From Lutraria lutraria (lineage: Eukaryota; Mollusca; Bivalvia; Venerida; Mactridae), in assembly GCA_964023205.1 (NCBI GenBank), contig OZ026848.1:28073912-28137911 (forward strand): a stretch of DNA of 64,000 nucleotides. Reading direction: 5' to 3'. The position numbers and the translations under genes are program-made. Position 1 is the stretch's first letter. Each line of letters opens with the position of its first letter. The notes below the pieces were generated by a model. It ran no database searches and had not been told where the DNA came from. It saw only the letters and a program-made list of their open reading frames with translations. Below are positions 49,601-60,584 of the stretch, piece after piece.

Positions 49601-52239
49601 GCTGGGCTGACAAAGTAGTTACATTTACATAATTATGTATTAATAAGTCAACAAAACTTAAAAACCTCTCTTAACTGGCTTCCCTTCTCAAGCAGCTAAA
49701 TGGTCTTGTCCCTGAGCCAAATAGTAGAGAGGGAATCTACTGTACTGGTTGAATTTTAGGCATACGCCAACTTTCCCTAAAGATTTAAATCAGGTGGAGG
49801 TGTCACTGCTTAAAACATTAACAAGAGGGCCATCATGGCCCTATAAATGCTCACCAGGAGAAAAGGTCATTTGGAGATGAACATATACGAGTCCAAGTAA
49901 GATCAAAGCTAGAAACAAAATATCTAAGCTCTAGGCCTTGCAGTTTTGGAGAAGATTTTTTAAATTTTCCTATATAAGTCTATATAAATCAAGTGACCCC
50001 TGGGGCGGGGCCAATTTTGACCCTAGGGCAATAATTTTAACAAACTTGGTAGAGGTCCACTAGACAATGCTACATACCAAATATCTAAGCTCTAGGCCTT
50101 GTGGCTTCGGAGAAGAAGATTTTTTAAATTTTCCTATATAAAATAGAATAAACCCCAGGGCAGGGCCAATTTCGACCCCGGGGCCATAATTTGAACAAAC
50201 TTGGTAGAGGTCCACTAGACAATGCCACATACAAAATATCTAAGCTCTAGGCCTTGCGGTTTCGGAGAAGAAGATTTTTTAAATTTTCCTATATAAGTCT
50301 ATATAAATCAAGTGACCCCCGGTGCGGGGCCAATTTTGACCCTAGGGCAATAATTTGAACAAACTTGGTAGAGGTCCACTAGACAATGCTACATACCAAA
50401 TATCTAAGCTCTATGCCTTGTGGTTTTGGAGAAGATTTTTTAAATTTTCCTATATAAAATAGAATAAACCCCAGGGTAGGGCCAATTTTGACCCCGGGGC
50501 CATAATTTGAACAAACTTGGTAGAGGTCCACTAGACAATGCCACATACAAAATATCTAAGCTCTAGGCCTTGCGGTTTCGGAGAAGAAGATTTTTTAAAT
50601 TTTCCTATATAAGTCTATATAAATCAAGTGACCCCCGGGGCGAGGCCAATTTTGACCCTAGGGCAATAATTTGAACAAACTTGGTAGAGGTCGACTAGAC
50701 AATGCTATATGCCAAATATCTTAGCTCTAGGCCTTGTGGTTTTGGAGAAGATTTTTCAAATTTTCCTATATAAAATAGAATAAACCCCAGGGCAGGGCCA
50801 ATTTTGACCCGGGGCCATAATTTCAACAAACTTGGTAGAGGTCCACTAGACAATGCCACATACAAAATATCTAAGCTCTAGGCCTTGCGGTTTTGGAGAA
50901 GAAGATTTTTTAAATTTTCCTATATAAGTCTATATAAATCAAGTGACCCCCAGGGCGGGGCCAATTTTGACCCTAGGGCAATAATTTGAACAAACTTGGT
51001 AGATGTCCACTAGACTATGCTACACACCAAATATCAAAGCTCTAGGCATTGTAGTTTTTGACAAGAAGATTTTTTAAATTTCCTATATAAGTCTATGTAA
51101 AATCAAGTTACCCCCGGGGCGGAGCCAATTTTGACCCCAGGGGAATAATTTGAACAAACTTTGTAGAGTTCCATTAGACAATGCTACATACCAAATATCT
51201 CAGCTCTAGGTATAGCGGTGTAGGAGGAGATGTTGTTTTAAGTAAACATGGACGCCACTTCAGGACGAACGACGGATGCAGGGCGATCACAAAAGCTCAC
51301 CCTGAGCAGATTCGTGCTCTGGTGAGCTAAAAATGCAATGTATAACCAATATGCATGCATACAACTTTATACTCACATACACTTGGTAAGCTTGTAAGAC
51401 TTGGACAGCTTTAAGTGTTCCATCTTGCAGTTGTTGTTGAAGTTCAGAAAATGACAGTTGTACAATCTTCAACACTTCTTCTTCTGTCAGCTGTTACAAT
51501 AATAGTAAGAAAATGAGATGTCTTATAGTAAATAAAATACTATCAATAAAACAGGAGAATATATGACTATGTGATATAATCTTTTATTGTATATTCTCCT
51601 AATATCAAGAAAAATAAATTTATAAATTGTTTGTGTTTTACTTCTTGCTACTGGTATATACTGATAGGCAGGTCACGAAACATGATATTTACTGGATTCT
51701 GTACCAGTTCTTTTCTTGATCTCCACATAAATAATCGACAGTGGAGCACAAATGACCATAAACATGTCCCTTGTCCAAGGTTTGAACAACCCAAAGAAGC
51801 AGACCTAAAGCTCAACCAACTGAGAAGCCAAGTAGATGGGCTATTTAGAATACTTATGTCTTATGATTGAATTTGTGGATGAACAAAGTATTTCATGAAT
51901 TAGGTGACTTATGATCTTAATAATGTTCATCATAATAATAACACAAATGTTACTACATTTAGGAGTCTAAAAGCATAATAAAATAATGCAATATGACTGT
52001 GTCAATGTTTGTTTTTATTTCTGAGTAGTAATTTTGTACAAGTATAATGATGTCATACTTACATTGGACTCTTTGAATTGTTCTATGACTTCATCAAAAG
52101 CCTTCCTGCACTCTGCTTTCTTCCAATTGATTTTTTTCATTACCCCTTTACGTATTCTCCATTTTCGAAGAACATCAACCAGTACAATGAATGCTACGCC
52201 TCCAGCAAAGGCCAGTTGATATTGCCTTGACTTTTCCAT
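25646..52239 (-). CDS. FAAH: Fatty-acid amide hydrolase 1 (amidase signature family), complete
   Basis: FAAH is a membrane-bound serine hydrolase that cleaves anandamide and other fatty-acid amides. Seventeen phase-consistent exons: 52063-52239, 51377-51490, 49406-49462, 47456-47617, 46855-46916, 46430-46548, 45868-45955, 29712-29752, 29352-29476, 28978-29103, 28518-28615, 27869-27974, 27486-27529, 27128-27167, 26808-26919, 26014-26153 and 25646-25768. They give 577 residues (human FAAH1 has 579). An N-terminal membrane helix lies at about residues 8-26 ([17 protein letters not shown]). The amidase core follows: Lys140 in GIPISVKES, Ser215 in [14 protein letters not shown], and nucleophile Ser239 in [12 protein letters not shown]. 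Later come VGPMARD and [20 protein letters not shown]. The triad is intact. Three exons are only 40-44 bases. The intron at 29753-45867 contains the large nested mobile elements. Confidence 0.96.
26170..26370 (-). repeat. Dispersed repeat with internal short units
   Basis: Repeated wording AATAAAGGCCAC occurs around 26215, 26293 and 26310, after GTCAAACCTGTGTTAAGGGCC and before GATTTGACTGTATA. It looks like a degenerate repeat with short inverted ends (AGTCAAA..TTTGACT) in the FAAH intron between 26153 and 26808. Confidence 0.4.
29825..30445. repeat. Left GTTAC subterminal array
   Basis: Dozens of AAAGTTACA(A)AAA words. From about 30100 they become organised into a higher unit bounded by TTCTAGGCATACTTTAGTTAC, recurring every 67 bases (ttc at 30221, 30288, 30355). 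Shorter versions precede them. The strand bias is strong: GTTAC on plus, hardly any GTAAC. Confidence 0.9.
30689..31713 (-). other. Possible exons of an unrecognised minus-strand gene inside the large element
   Basis: Four stretches have good splice borders and open frames: 31643-31713 ([16 protein letters not shown]..), 31385-31433 ([16 protein letters not shown]), 30869-30927 ([16 protein letters not shown]) and 30689-30790 ([16 protein letters not shown].., stop TGA). The first two join in phase. The 59-base exon joins by length but then reads through stops in the frame set by its neighbours, so the series is either broken or mis-modelled. I do not recognise the protein. A CpG-rich promoter-like stretch at 40150-40300 and an ATG exon candidate ([14 protein letters not shown], near 39945-39990) could be its 5' end. 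Confidence 0.3.
31850..32881. repeat. Tandem array, ~157-bp unit (left part)
   Basis: Units contain AAAGGGCAATAACTCCAAAATTAAG, then AGAGTAAYGGTTCTTGTGCACT, TCATCCTC, TCTATCTAAC and GAGTTATGCTCCAGACAATAATTAT. The two best-conserved neighbours start 157 bases apart (near 32032-32193-32350) and encode near-identical 60-residue chance frames. The array is interrupted at 32881 by a TIR element and resumes at 39573. Confidence 0.9.
35429..37551. mobile_element. Third-level ~2.1-kb TIR element
   Basis: TATATGGCCTGGTTCACAAA at 35431-35450 and the reverse complement of 37521-37550 agree over about 29 bases with one or two differences. The interior is AT-rich without coding sequence. It lies within the 6.7-kb element and is probably a non-autonomous DNA transposon; the target duplication may be TA. 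Confidence 0.6.
38772..38939 (-). pseudogene. Decayed coding fragment with a CxExCxxxH motif
   Basis: A 55-codon open stretch reads ..[18 protein letters not shown] then [19 protein letters not shown] and ends in [12 protein letters not shown] (38859-38885) has the spacing of the CuA-site motif CxExCxxxH of cytochrome c oxidase subunit 2, and the text after it (IVLP....SWL) loosely fits the subunit's end. The next frame stays open after the stop ([17 protein letters not shown]), implying a frameshift. An acceptor at 38982 and donor at 38707 would make a 275-base exon that is not open in one frame. It could be a mitochondrial-gene relic, a transposon zinc-binding domain (THAP-like), or chance. 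Confidence 0.25.
39573..39690. repeat. Tandem array, ~157-bp unit (right remnant)
   Basis: ATGAAATCTATCTAACTATA, then AGGAGTTATGC and AACAAAGGGCAACAACTCC, continue the unit broken at 32881. This identifies the pre-insertion sequence. Confidence 0.85.
40150..40300. promoter_or_regulatory. Promoter-like CpG-rich stretch with CCAAT boxes and a CRE
   Basis: Within about 100 bases are AGCCAATCAAAATCG, GGCCAATCAG and TGACGTCA (40250-40257), together with several CpGs (GTGCGCGAAG). This differs sharply from the AT-rich surroundings. It could drive a transcript from the large element; the direction is not determined. Confidence 0.4.
41660..42725. repeat. AGCTCACC-bounded repeat with ~120-bp internal units
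   Basis: Starts AAGCTCACCTGAGCATG, then GTCGACGTCCGTCGTCC, then about eight units containing GGGGTCAAAAACTAGGTCACC, GGGTCAAATCTCAGGAAAACC and TTGGATCTTCACCAAACC. The units are 115-130 bases long. A common bivalve-type dispersed element with internal amplification. Confidence 0.85.
43080..43475. repeat. Right GTTAC subterminal array
   Basis: AAAAAGTTACACTTTAGTTACACC alternates with AATGGCTAAGTCCAAAAAGTTAC in a higher unit of about 80 bases, repeated near 43160, 43241 and 43320. It ends at the TIR 43465-43485. The wording is related to, but not identical with, the left array. Confidence 0.85.
43608..45608. mobile_element. 2-kb foldback element (arms ~600 bp)
   Basis: The left arm 43608-44225 and right arm 45013-45608 are inverted copies at roughly 95% identity, separated by a spacer of about 790 bases. 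The outer ends are ATCACTGTGTGGTAGCAC and its complement. Matching 86-codon frames in both arms differ in four residues and have no recognisable domain, so they are taken as chance. The arms include an internal GTACGCAACGGAG-like direct repeat. The element sits 120 bases from the large TIR element and 260 bases from a FAAH exon. Confidence 0.8.
44765..44855 (-). repeat. tRNA-like sequence in the foldback spacer
   Basis: On the minus strand GCTGGTCGAGCAGTCTACTA resembles an A box and GGTAGGTTCGAATCTCAGG a B box, with spacing right for a tRNA or SINE head. No CCA-adjacent stem pairing is evident. Confidence 0.4.
47815..48150 (+). repeat. Dispersed repeat related to the GAGCTGTCA family
   Basis: Begins CTAGAGCTGTCAAAAGGTGAC and continues with ATTATGACCTTTGAACTCC, GTGACCTTGACATTGGAGC, GTTGCATGTGACATGTCGTC and CGGGACAGACAGACAAATG. 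The start resembles 25218-25505, but the body is different. It lies in a FAAH intron. Confidence 0.55.
49075..49390 (+). repeat. tRNA-derived SINE
   Basis: An A box (ATGGTCAAGTGGAC at 49087-49100) and B box (GGGTTCAATTCTC at 49121-49133) lie at the proper spacing, followed by a unique body ending in GGGCCGTTAAACAACAGATA. The head has no complete cloverleaf. Intronic in FAAH. Confidence 0.65.
49816..51328. repeat. 1.5-kb repeat with alternating ~157/160-bp dimers
   Basis: Begins AAGAGGGCCATCATGGCCC and ends GTGCTCTGGTGAGCTAA. The body has about eight monomers with AATTTGAACAAACTTGGTAG, AGGTCCACTAGACAATG and AAATATCTAAGCTCTAGGCC. Odd monomers carry GACCCTAGGGCAATAAT and the long spacer; even ones carry GACCCCGGGGCCATAAT and CTATATAAAATAGAATAAACC. 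The higher-order period is therefore about 315 bases. Lies in the FAAH intron between 49462 and 51377. Confidence 0.9.
51640..51850 (-). repeat. tRNA-derived repeat (minus strand)
   Basis: On the minus strand GGCTTCTCAGTTGGTTGAGC (A-box-like) is followed by GGGTTGTTCAAACCTTGGAC (B-box-like). Plus-strand wording TGGATTCTGTACCAG is shared with common bivalve SINE-like repeats. Confidence 0.45.
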
Positions 52240-52369
52240 ATTTTCACAACCTAGGTTTTAAACTAATACAAATACACATGGTATACATGCATAAGTATTT
52301 AATGCATATATAATTACGCAAAAGATAATTCAAGTTGAACAAATTAAAATTAAAAACTCTTATATCTAC

Positions 52370-52510
52370 TAGTTTATACGCCCCTTTTCAACAGTCGAGA
52401 GTCATTTGAGGCAGACAGTTAACCTAAGCATCGTTCCTGGGAAGAACCAGTACTAGACTCCCATCCTCCGTAAGCAACTGTCTATACTTTCCCACATAAA
52501 GAAAAATATA
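52370..52510 (+). repeat. Dispersed ACGCCCCTT repeat, copy 1
   Basis: TTTATACGCCCCTTTTCAAC, GACAGTTAACCTAAGCATCG, TTCCTGGGAAGAACCAG and GTAAGCAACTGTC match in order the copy at 55520-55665. Lies upstream of the FAAH start codon, in the presumed 5' UTR intron. Confidence 0.6.
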
Positions 52511-53104
52511 CATCAAAGTATGATGGTACCAAGATGTTGCATTATAGTATAGAGTTTGGATATGATAATACTTGGTCAATTGTACAAGACTAAAGTAATA
52601 TATTAATTTTTCATAGAGAAATATTGGACGTCAGCTAATCACGTATTTTTCTGGCTTGATAAGTTAACAGGTGTGTAAACAGGACATTGCAGACTAATTA
52701 TAAGTCCTTGGACTTGGTAAATTAGAGGACAGGCTTTAAATATGAATTTTACAGTAGCCGCATGAACTACCGACTAATTGACCTATCATAGAATTTGAAA
52801 TAAACGTCAACGGGACTCAACCTGCTTACATCCAATATTCAATATACATAACACTATAGCTTAGATGTAGCCAACACCTATATCATGTATGATACTGTAC
52901 ATGTCAAAAATGAGAACGTTTTTATCGTCATATCCGAATACTGGTGCAGTTCAATGTCTGTCCAATTTGAGCATAGTCAGTGACAAGCATTTGCAACAAA
53001 TAAACATAACAATGTAGCATTTACATATTATATTAAATCAAAATTATATTCAAACTGTCATAAGTTTATTTTATCGGCAGAATTGTTTCATTTCTTCTAC
53101 TTAC

Positions 53105-53230
53105 GATTTGTGACAATTCAATGCAGGCTTACTCTTCGGTCGTTGATATTTTCTACGGTTCTAAAATAGTGTAACAATCCACACTATCGTTGGATAATTT
53201 TCGCCACTGTTTTCACCCAAAATAACACAA
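53105..53230 (-). other. Likely FAAH 5' UTR exon and start region
   Basis: An acceptor AACCTAG|GTTGTG lies 10 bases before the FAAH ATG, so the start-codon exon extends to about 52249. The best upstream donor on the minus strand is CAAATC|GTAAGTAG at 53100-53104. The exon upstream of it would be non-coding, with its 5' end undetermined. The 52250-53104 interval is then a 5' UTR intron containing one dispersed repeat. Confidence 0.4.
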
Positions 53231-53733
53231 GACAACGACTAAAAGCATGGATTCGTTATATTTATACTAACATTGTTGCTAAAAGTTAACTGATTGACCA
53301 TAATCAGTTCATAATTATATGTAGGGAATTAGTTTATAAGTGCTAAATGAGTTACATCATATATAGGCCTATAAAGTTTAATCATTCTAGATTGTTTTTG
53401 TCTATAAAATAGAGTTATTCTTTTCGACCGGTTTACATACCACCAGTAACAACCGTTTTTGCACTTTAAGACAATCTTTGTGATTTTACCTTTTTCTGAA
53501 ATTATACAAATTTAGAGTCTGAATACCAAATCAGTGGGTGAGACAATATTATCAAAGTTTATCTAATTAAAATTAATTTTAGTGGCTATCATTGGTTAGT
53601 CAAACTATTAAGTGGACACCAATACATGTTTATATATGTATGATATGTATCTGTTTTTTTAGCCAATTTTCAGTTTTGGATAGTTCATTTCAAAGGAAAA
53701 ATAAAACTAAAACTAAATTCATTGCAAATATTT
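53231..53733. other. Short intergenic gap between FAAH start and CREB end
   Basis: About 500 bases of AT-rich sequence with no gene. FAAH and CREB are both on the minus strand, so CREB's 3' end runs toward the FAAH promoter. Confidence 0.5.
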
Positions 53734-56700
53734 TTTATTATATTCATTAAGCAATTTCTCATACAGAATGACATTATTTACAAAATGATAACAAATGAAT
53801 GACTGACAAGTTAATAAAATACTCTTCGACAACTGATAACCATCGATTACGTAAAAAATTGTTCTCCAATCTCTGCTATTGTGCCCAAAGCCTTCCATTC
53901 CATAAGCAGAAACCGTAACTTTCTCTGTGACACTATCTTTTTCATTTTATTTACAATTTACATAACAAGGAACAAGACTTTTGTCACAAATTTAGACTCA
54001 TACACTAACATAACATAATGAAAATGAAATATCATGTCATGTATAAGCGAAATGGGAACATTGTAACAAATGCATAACTAAAAATATGATACTTGACGAG
54101 AATAAACAAAAGTTTTAGCAGTCTGGATAACTTAAGTAAATCAACCTTCTCAGAAATGTTTCTACTAAAATAAGCTTAAATTCTTATAAATGAAAACAAC
54201 ATAAATATACACCAGTTTTTATTAACAGGACTTAAAAATATATCAGTTTCTAACAGACCTTATACAATAGCAACATTTATCAATGCTATTTCAAGGCAAT
54301 AAAGAAGCTATGTAAATTCACATTCTAGGACAGAAATTTAAAAGGTGCTTTGAATAAGGGTATGATTTCCAAATAGGATTTCCTAATTTCATATCCAAAT
54401 TTTAAAGGAATCATTTTTAACAAAGCATATACCTAACTATTGCACCAAACCAAAAATATGTCTGATAAAAACCTTGATGAAAATATACACTGTGATAATG
54501 ATGAGAGATTAATTGATGTAAAACTGTACAAACACATTTGTCAGACACGCTTTCCATAATGAATCATGAGCACAATAGGAAAACATATCAAGATGAACAA
54601 CATTCAACTGTAACAAAATATTTAAAACAATAAATATAACCAATTAAAACAAAAATTATGAAGTAAGAATTTCATTTTTTCAAATCATTTAAACAGAGAT
54701 TCAGGAATACGCAAGTTAGACTGATTTCTGCACAAATCAACACAGTGTCACTATAACTGTATCCTACTTGTTTAGAGTCCCCCAACTGAGAGTTTTTGCC
54801 AACAAAGAACGAACGTACATTTACAGGAAGCCAGATGAAAATAAATGTCAAGAGAAACAACAAGCAGATGAATGAAGAAAAAGTAAACTCCATCAAGTCT
54901 ACTCAACTATATGAAAAATGAAATATTCTTTATGTCCAGATATATGAATGTTAAAATCCATACAGACTTTCAGCTTTTGCAGAAAAATATAAGTTTCAAA
55001 TGAACCAATACATTGTTTGATCAGCTTAATTCAAAGTAACTATTTAAGACATGTGTTTGTGTTTCAGCTTGTATAAATGCAACACCAATTGTTTTTTGTC
55101 TTCAGAATATCACTTTATCTAAACTAATACTGAAACAGTATAACAGGAATTATTCTCCATGTTATGTTCATGTCGTCTATACACATTCCAATGTCAAAAT
55201 CTACAACAATGAACAGGGTAATCTGTAGTTTCACTGAGTATAAAATCACAAATATTTACATCCAATATGTATCACAGTCCAGCATAAAATGTTTTATACC
55301 AAAACAAGACTAAATCTGCAGCATGCAAAAAAGGGGTAAATTATAATTAGCATCAAAATTAATTAAGGAAAAGACACAGAAACAGAATTGTCATTCACAA
55401 AAATGAAAAAAGGATCAAATAAAGGGTTGTCAGAAAAAATGAATTAAGTAGAACAGGAAAAGTTTACCATTATGATTATTACATCTAATTCTAAGTAATC
55501 ATAAGAATGAATCTTTGATTTGTTTGTTGAGTTTTACGCCCCTTATGAGACAGACAGTTCACCAAACTATTGTTCCTGGGAAGGAACTGCCAACTTTCTC
55601 ATATAAAGAGGCATGGTCGGTAGCTGGACTTGAACCCTAGACCATGAAAATTGGCAATATCAAATAACAGATATTTGTACCGACTAATAGAATTGCTTGT
55701 ACATGTGAAAATAGGGTGTTCAGAAGTGACAATACAAAAATACTGATTTATGAACAAAACCAAGAACATACAAGATCAAAACTAGACAATATACAAAATA
55801 ACTTCAACCAAACTAAGTCTGACTTGAGCTACAAGATGATATCTCTATCTGTTAAGTCAAAGTAATATATCTTACTGGTAAAAGCAATGAAATATTTCCA
55901 GAAAGTTGACACATAACATGTACAATATGTTGATCAAAGTAGGCACATTATTATTAACATACAAATAGCAAGGTTTTTAACTGAAAATAAACTTAAAACA
56001 CACTTAAACATGTCTTATTCCAGAATAAAAATACAATAAGGACTAGTTCATTTCTAATTCCTGATCCTACATTTCCATACTTTTTATAAAAACAATTTTA
56101 CTAAATCAAACATAAATTCTTTGAAAGCAATTCATTGAATCAATTGATTGTTTAAAATATGTGAACACTGGCTATCCTTGTAGAAAATGACATGAAAATA
56201 ACAGAATAATTCATGTCTATATGTTCAATGCTAAAACGCAAATCCAGTCAGTGAAAATCAGTGAATACTGAGTAAAATTTAAGAAGTCGCAAAGGATAAA
56301 ATAATGTTCTAGTAAGACGTTCCACATATACAACCTATATTGGGCTGTAACTTGATTTTAAAATGAGACAGCTTTTAAGTGACATCTAATAATAAGAAAA
56401 AGAACAGGGTGATTTCAATGCTTGTGATAAGAGGTAAATGATAAAACACGAAGAAAGATATGTAAGTTCTAATTCACAGGACTTAATGTTACACATTCAA
56501 CAGTTTTTGAGTAACAATCTCGAAAGGCAATTTATAACTTAAGCAACACATATAACTGCAGCATAGACAACAAGTTGTCATTTCAAATGTGTGAATACCC
56601 TAGTAGTAGTATTGAATAGACTGTTAACAACAATTATTGCTAATTACTGTTTTGTCAACATTGCCTCAATTCCAGCACATGTTTCAATATCAGTACATCG

Positions 56701-56827
56701 ACGTTCAAAACAAGCTTCAGTCCATGAAATGAATTCTCGATGTTTCAGGATGCTGTAAGCAGTTTTCCAAAATGCACACTTATCAACTCAAGTTGACATT
56801 GGACCTTCAAATGAGACATGCTCACTC
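53734..56827 (-). other. CREB 3' UTR (~3.1 kb)
   Basis: No coding exon follows the CREB stop. A minus-strand AATAAA (TTTATT on plus at 53734-53739) is the likely poly(A) signal. The region is AT-rich and has one dispersed repeat at 55520-55665. Long 3' UTRs are normal for CREB1 genes; the extent is inference. Confidence 0.5.
55520..55665 (+). repeat. Dispersed ACGCCCCTT repeat, copy 2
   Basis: GAGTTTTACGCCCCTTATGA, GACAGACAGTTCACC, TTGTTCCTGGGAAGGAACTG and GCTGGACTTGAACCCTAGAC. The last is a tRNA B box on the minus strand (GGGTTCAAGTCC). Lies in the CREB 3' UTR. Confidence 0.6.
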
Positions 56828-59800
56828 CTATACCTCAGTCTGACAATATAGTTCTTTTAATGCTTTCAATTCTTCGATGAGAGTCTTATTTTGATTTTCT
56901 AATACAGCAACACGATTTTCTAAACACTTCACATAATCTTTTTTCTTTCTTCTACATTCTTTTGCAGCTTCTCTGAAAAATTCACAAATCAAACAATCAA
57001 TAATTGTCCACATAAATGTACATCCATGGCATTATTCATTAAAAGCCAATTATTTCAAGTTCATTCAATAACCTTTAATGCATGCCAAAATGACAGTATT
57101 AGCTTAGTAAGGGTATCAAAATTTACATTCATTTTTAACATTGTTGAACAAATTTCAGACATTACAGAGAATGCATCTGAAACATGAAGCTACAGCTAGT
57201 TATTTCTATTCGGGTTAGTGAAAGTTTAGGCAAGTGCTTTAAAAACATTAGTTAGAACACTGTTATTTAAATTTAAATTCAATTCTTTGGAGATCAATAA
57301 GAAATGGACTTTTTACCTGTTCTTTAAAAGTCTCAATTCTCGCTTTCTTGAGGCTTCCTCGGAGGCTGAATCACGATTTGAGATTGATGAACTGTTGGTT
57401 GCCATGACAACACCTTGTGGTAATGTACCTGGAGTGGCGATCTGATAGGCTTGCATTGTACCGGTGTTACCAACTATAAAGTAAGAATAGAGAAAATAAA
57501 AAATTGTTTATAGATTACAAGCATGGATGGGTGAAAAAATCAATCAATTTAGAAAAAGAACCACCCTAATAAAAATTCTGTAAGTAATCTTGATAAAGAT
57601 GAGAGAAAAAAGTTACATTAAGCCTTACAGTATGTCCTATTTGAGTCTAAAAAGGACTTTTTTACAATTGTACTAATCAATGGGAATAAGACATAACAGG
57701 CCGATGGGGGAATCATTATATTAGAAAATAGAATCAATGACATAAATTCTATGATGTTTTGTTACCAGAAAAACTGAGGCAAACTTTACATTTTGTATTC
57801 TAAGATACTATGAATTAAATTCAAACTTACTCATTTAGCAATACAAGAAAGTATAAGTATAGTGGATGATGTAAAAAAGAATAATTTGTATATCTAACCT
57901 GGAATATAAAACTGTTGACCATCAGGTCCCTGTGCGTATTGAACTATAGTTGCACCACCAGTAGATGCAGCACTTGAAGCAGGACTAGCGTTGGTCATAG
58001 TCAATGTCTGTAAACCTTGAGCAACAGGGTTACCGTCTGCGTTAACACTGATCTGTATAGCACCAGATGGAATCACTGAAATCAATAAATAAACATCAAC
58101 ATTTTTTACATTTATAATAGAACATATTTCACAATATTATACCAAACATTTTTTCCTATATGAGCCTATATTAAATCAAGTTACCCTTAGGCAACGCCAA
58201 TTTTTACCCCAGGGCTATAATTTGAACAAACTTGGTAGAGGTCCACTAGACAATGCTAAACACAGACATTGTGGTTTTGGACAAAAAGATCTTTGAAGTT
58301 TTTCCAATTAGTTGCCATGACAACCAGTTTTTAATAAAATGTCTTGGAACAACTTTGAAGGGGGGATAATCCAATGATCGTTCCAGCAAAATTTGGTTGC
58401 ATTTGACGCAGTACTTTCAGAGGAGATGACAGATGAAGTAAAACGTGAACGGACATACGACAGATGGTGAGTGATTCTAGTACTGAGCTCACTCTGGTAC
58501 TTTGTGCCAGGTGAGCTAAAAATCACAATTTGATTATTCAACATATCAAATGACTTTAATGAACTAGATAAGTTGAGATAATCACATACATTTATAATAT
58601 AAAGTTAATACCATGATAATGTATTTTACAGAGATTACATAATTTGACTACTAAGTATCAATACAAAAAGAAGCAGGATGTTAATAATAGACAACAGGGT
58701 AAAATACTACTCAAGATGAGCTGAAATTGCTTAAGAGCTAGTTTAAATTCTAAGCTGATTGTCCAGCAAGATGAGTAACCTGAAAATTGGTCGAGCCCTG
58801 ACAATGGATCAATGAAATGGAAAGTAACAGAATTTTCATTTTTACTTTGAAGACCGAAAATGTCTGGATGTTATAAATAAATTGTCTTACTGTAATCACC
58901 TGTAGCACTCTGATATTGTAATGCAGCAGCGCTCAGACTGGTTCCACTTCCGTCTTGAGAATCACCGTCCTGACTTTGACTGCTGTTTGATTCTTCCTCA
59001 ATTTTGGCTACTGACACTGGTGATGAGAGATCGTTCAGTATTTTTCTGCAAATAATTAATACAAATATCAGCATAAAAATCATACAGGCTAGCGAGGTTA
59101 CTGACTTGGTTTTGAACAACTTCAAGTTTTGTCTATAGTAAGTTAACTATGTATACAAATATGATAGTATAGACAAAAAGGACAGAAATAAAAGAAAAAG
59201 TATTGTAAAAGACCTGATACAAAGTAACAAATGACTTTAAAAAAGTTTAAGATGAAACATAACATCAAACAGTTTTGATAAGAACAGACATGTCACAAGA
59301 GACTAAACATTCTGAAGTTGTATTATGCATGGAAAGAAGTGATCATACTTCATCAATAACTTAAGTTGAATAACCTTGGTAATATTCAAGTACCTGTATG
59401 ATGGCCGTCTGGAAAGTATTTCCCTTCGCTTCCTGCCTTCTGAGTCGTCAGATAATTGCTCTTCGTCTACTTGTGCTACCTACAGGACAGTTCAATTACT
59501 TGTTAGTACAACATGATCAACAAATAAAGTATTTATGTTTTCAAAGAAATCATATAATTCTAAAGCATTGTACCTACATATACTATAGCACAAATTACAT
59601 GCAGTAATCTATTAATTTTCATTGAGAAAAATGTGTATGGTTACCGAAATGAGATTCATAAGTTTACACCACTTAAAAAACGAGCACAAAAATAGACTTA
59701 CCCGCACAACTTGTATAGTTGGGACGTTAGAACCAGCAGTTTGTATAACTGAATTTTGACTAGATGATTGAATAATTTGCTGATTAGGTTGAATGACAGA

Positions 59801-59890
59801 CTGCACTTGTAATGTAGGGCTTGCTAGAGAAACTTGTACAACAGATAAATTTTGATTCACATCAATGTCTGATGTTACACCGTCAGACAT
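56828..59890 (-). CDS. CREB1: cAMP-responsive element-binding protein (CREB1/CREM/ATF1 type), complete
   Basis: A nuclear bZIP activator that binds TGACGTCA sites and recruits CBP/p300 after PKA phosphorylation. Six phase-consistent exons: 59702-59890, 59394-59479, 58891-59045, 57899-58075, 57317-57473 and 56828-56972. They give 302 residues, against 327-341 in human CREB1. An N-terminal Gln-rich part spans about residues 18-60. The kinase-inducible domain holds RREILSRRPSYRKILNDLSS, with Ser90 equivalent to human Ser133. A constitutive Q2 region holds QGLQTLTMTN and TIVQYAQGPDGQQFYIP. The basic region and zipper (about 244-298) contain ECRRKKKDYVKCLENRVAVL and NKTLIEELKALKELYC. The ATG (MSDGVTSD) lies 13 bases after an acceptor, so a non-coding first exon is expected. 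The single invertebrate gene predates the CREB1/CREM/ATF1 split; the symbol is by closest similarity. Confidence 0.96.
58150..58522 (+). repeat. AGCTCACC-type dispersed repeat, single-unit copy
   Basis: AACTTGGTAGAGGTCCACTA, GACAATGCTAAACAC and a terminal GTGCCAGGTGAGCTAAAAAT relate it to 49816-51328 and 15640-15915. It sits in the CREB intron between 58075 and 58891. Confidence 0.65.
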
Positions 59891-60584
59891 CTTGGTTGAA
59901 AACCTGTAAATAGTTCAAACACATTATTAGTTATTTTACATTATAGTGTTTCCTGCAGACAGCAGAGTTTAAGTGAGGCATTTTTGTACTAAAAGGGGCA
60001 CTTTCAGAGCTCTGTTGAGGCATGCAACTTTGCAAGGCAAAATCATGATGCATATTTGAATATTTTGTAGTTATAAATCACGAGAAAATTTTAAATCAAT
60101 CTTATCATTCATAGAAGAATGATACTTCGACACAACCTATCTGTATGCTATGCGTATCAAAAATTGTCAGTGTTTATCGCACATTTAGATGTGTAAAACT
60201 TAAAGTCTGTTCAGGTCATCGCATATATAAAATGCTGTAAATTGGGCTATATGAGAATGAACCTCTAATTATATTCAGTCATATATGCGGCAGTACACTG
60301 AATTTGAATTGAATACGCTTTCACAGGGGTGTGCTTACTCCAAGAGCAAAAAAGCTGAAATACCCTATACCCCCTCCCCTTACTCTTGCAAAAACATCAT
60401 TTTTGAGTAGGTCAGACTGAATCTGGCCCATTTGCTTCAAATATTTTAAGACAAAAAAGAGGAAATCAGCTGAAAAGAGGAAGAATCACACCCCTGTTTC
60501 AGTAAAATCAGCTTCGAAAATAGCTGTTACCGACAACTTGATACATTTAATTTGAATTTATTGAATGAATAACATGATTAATGA

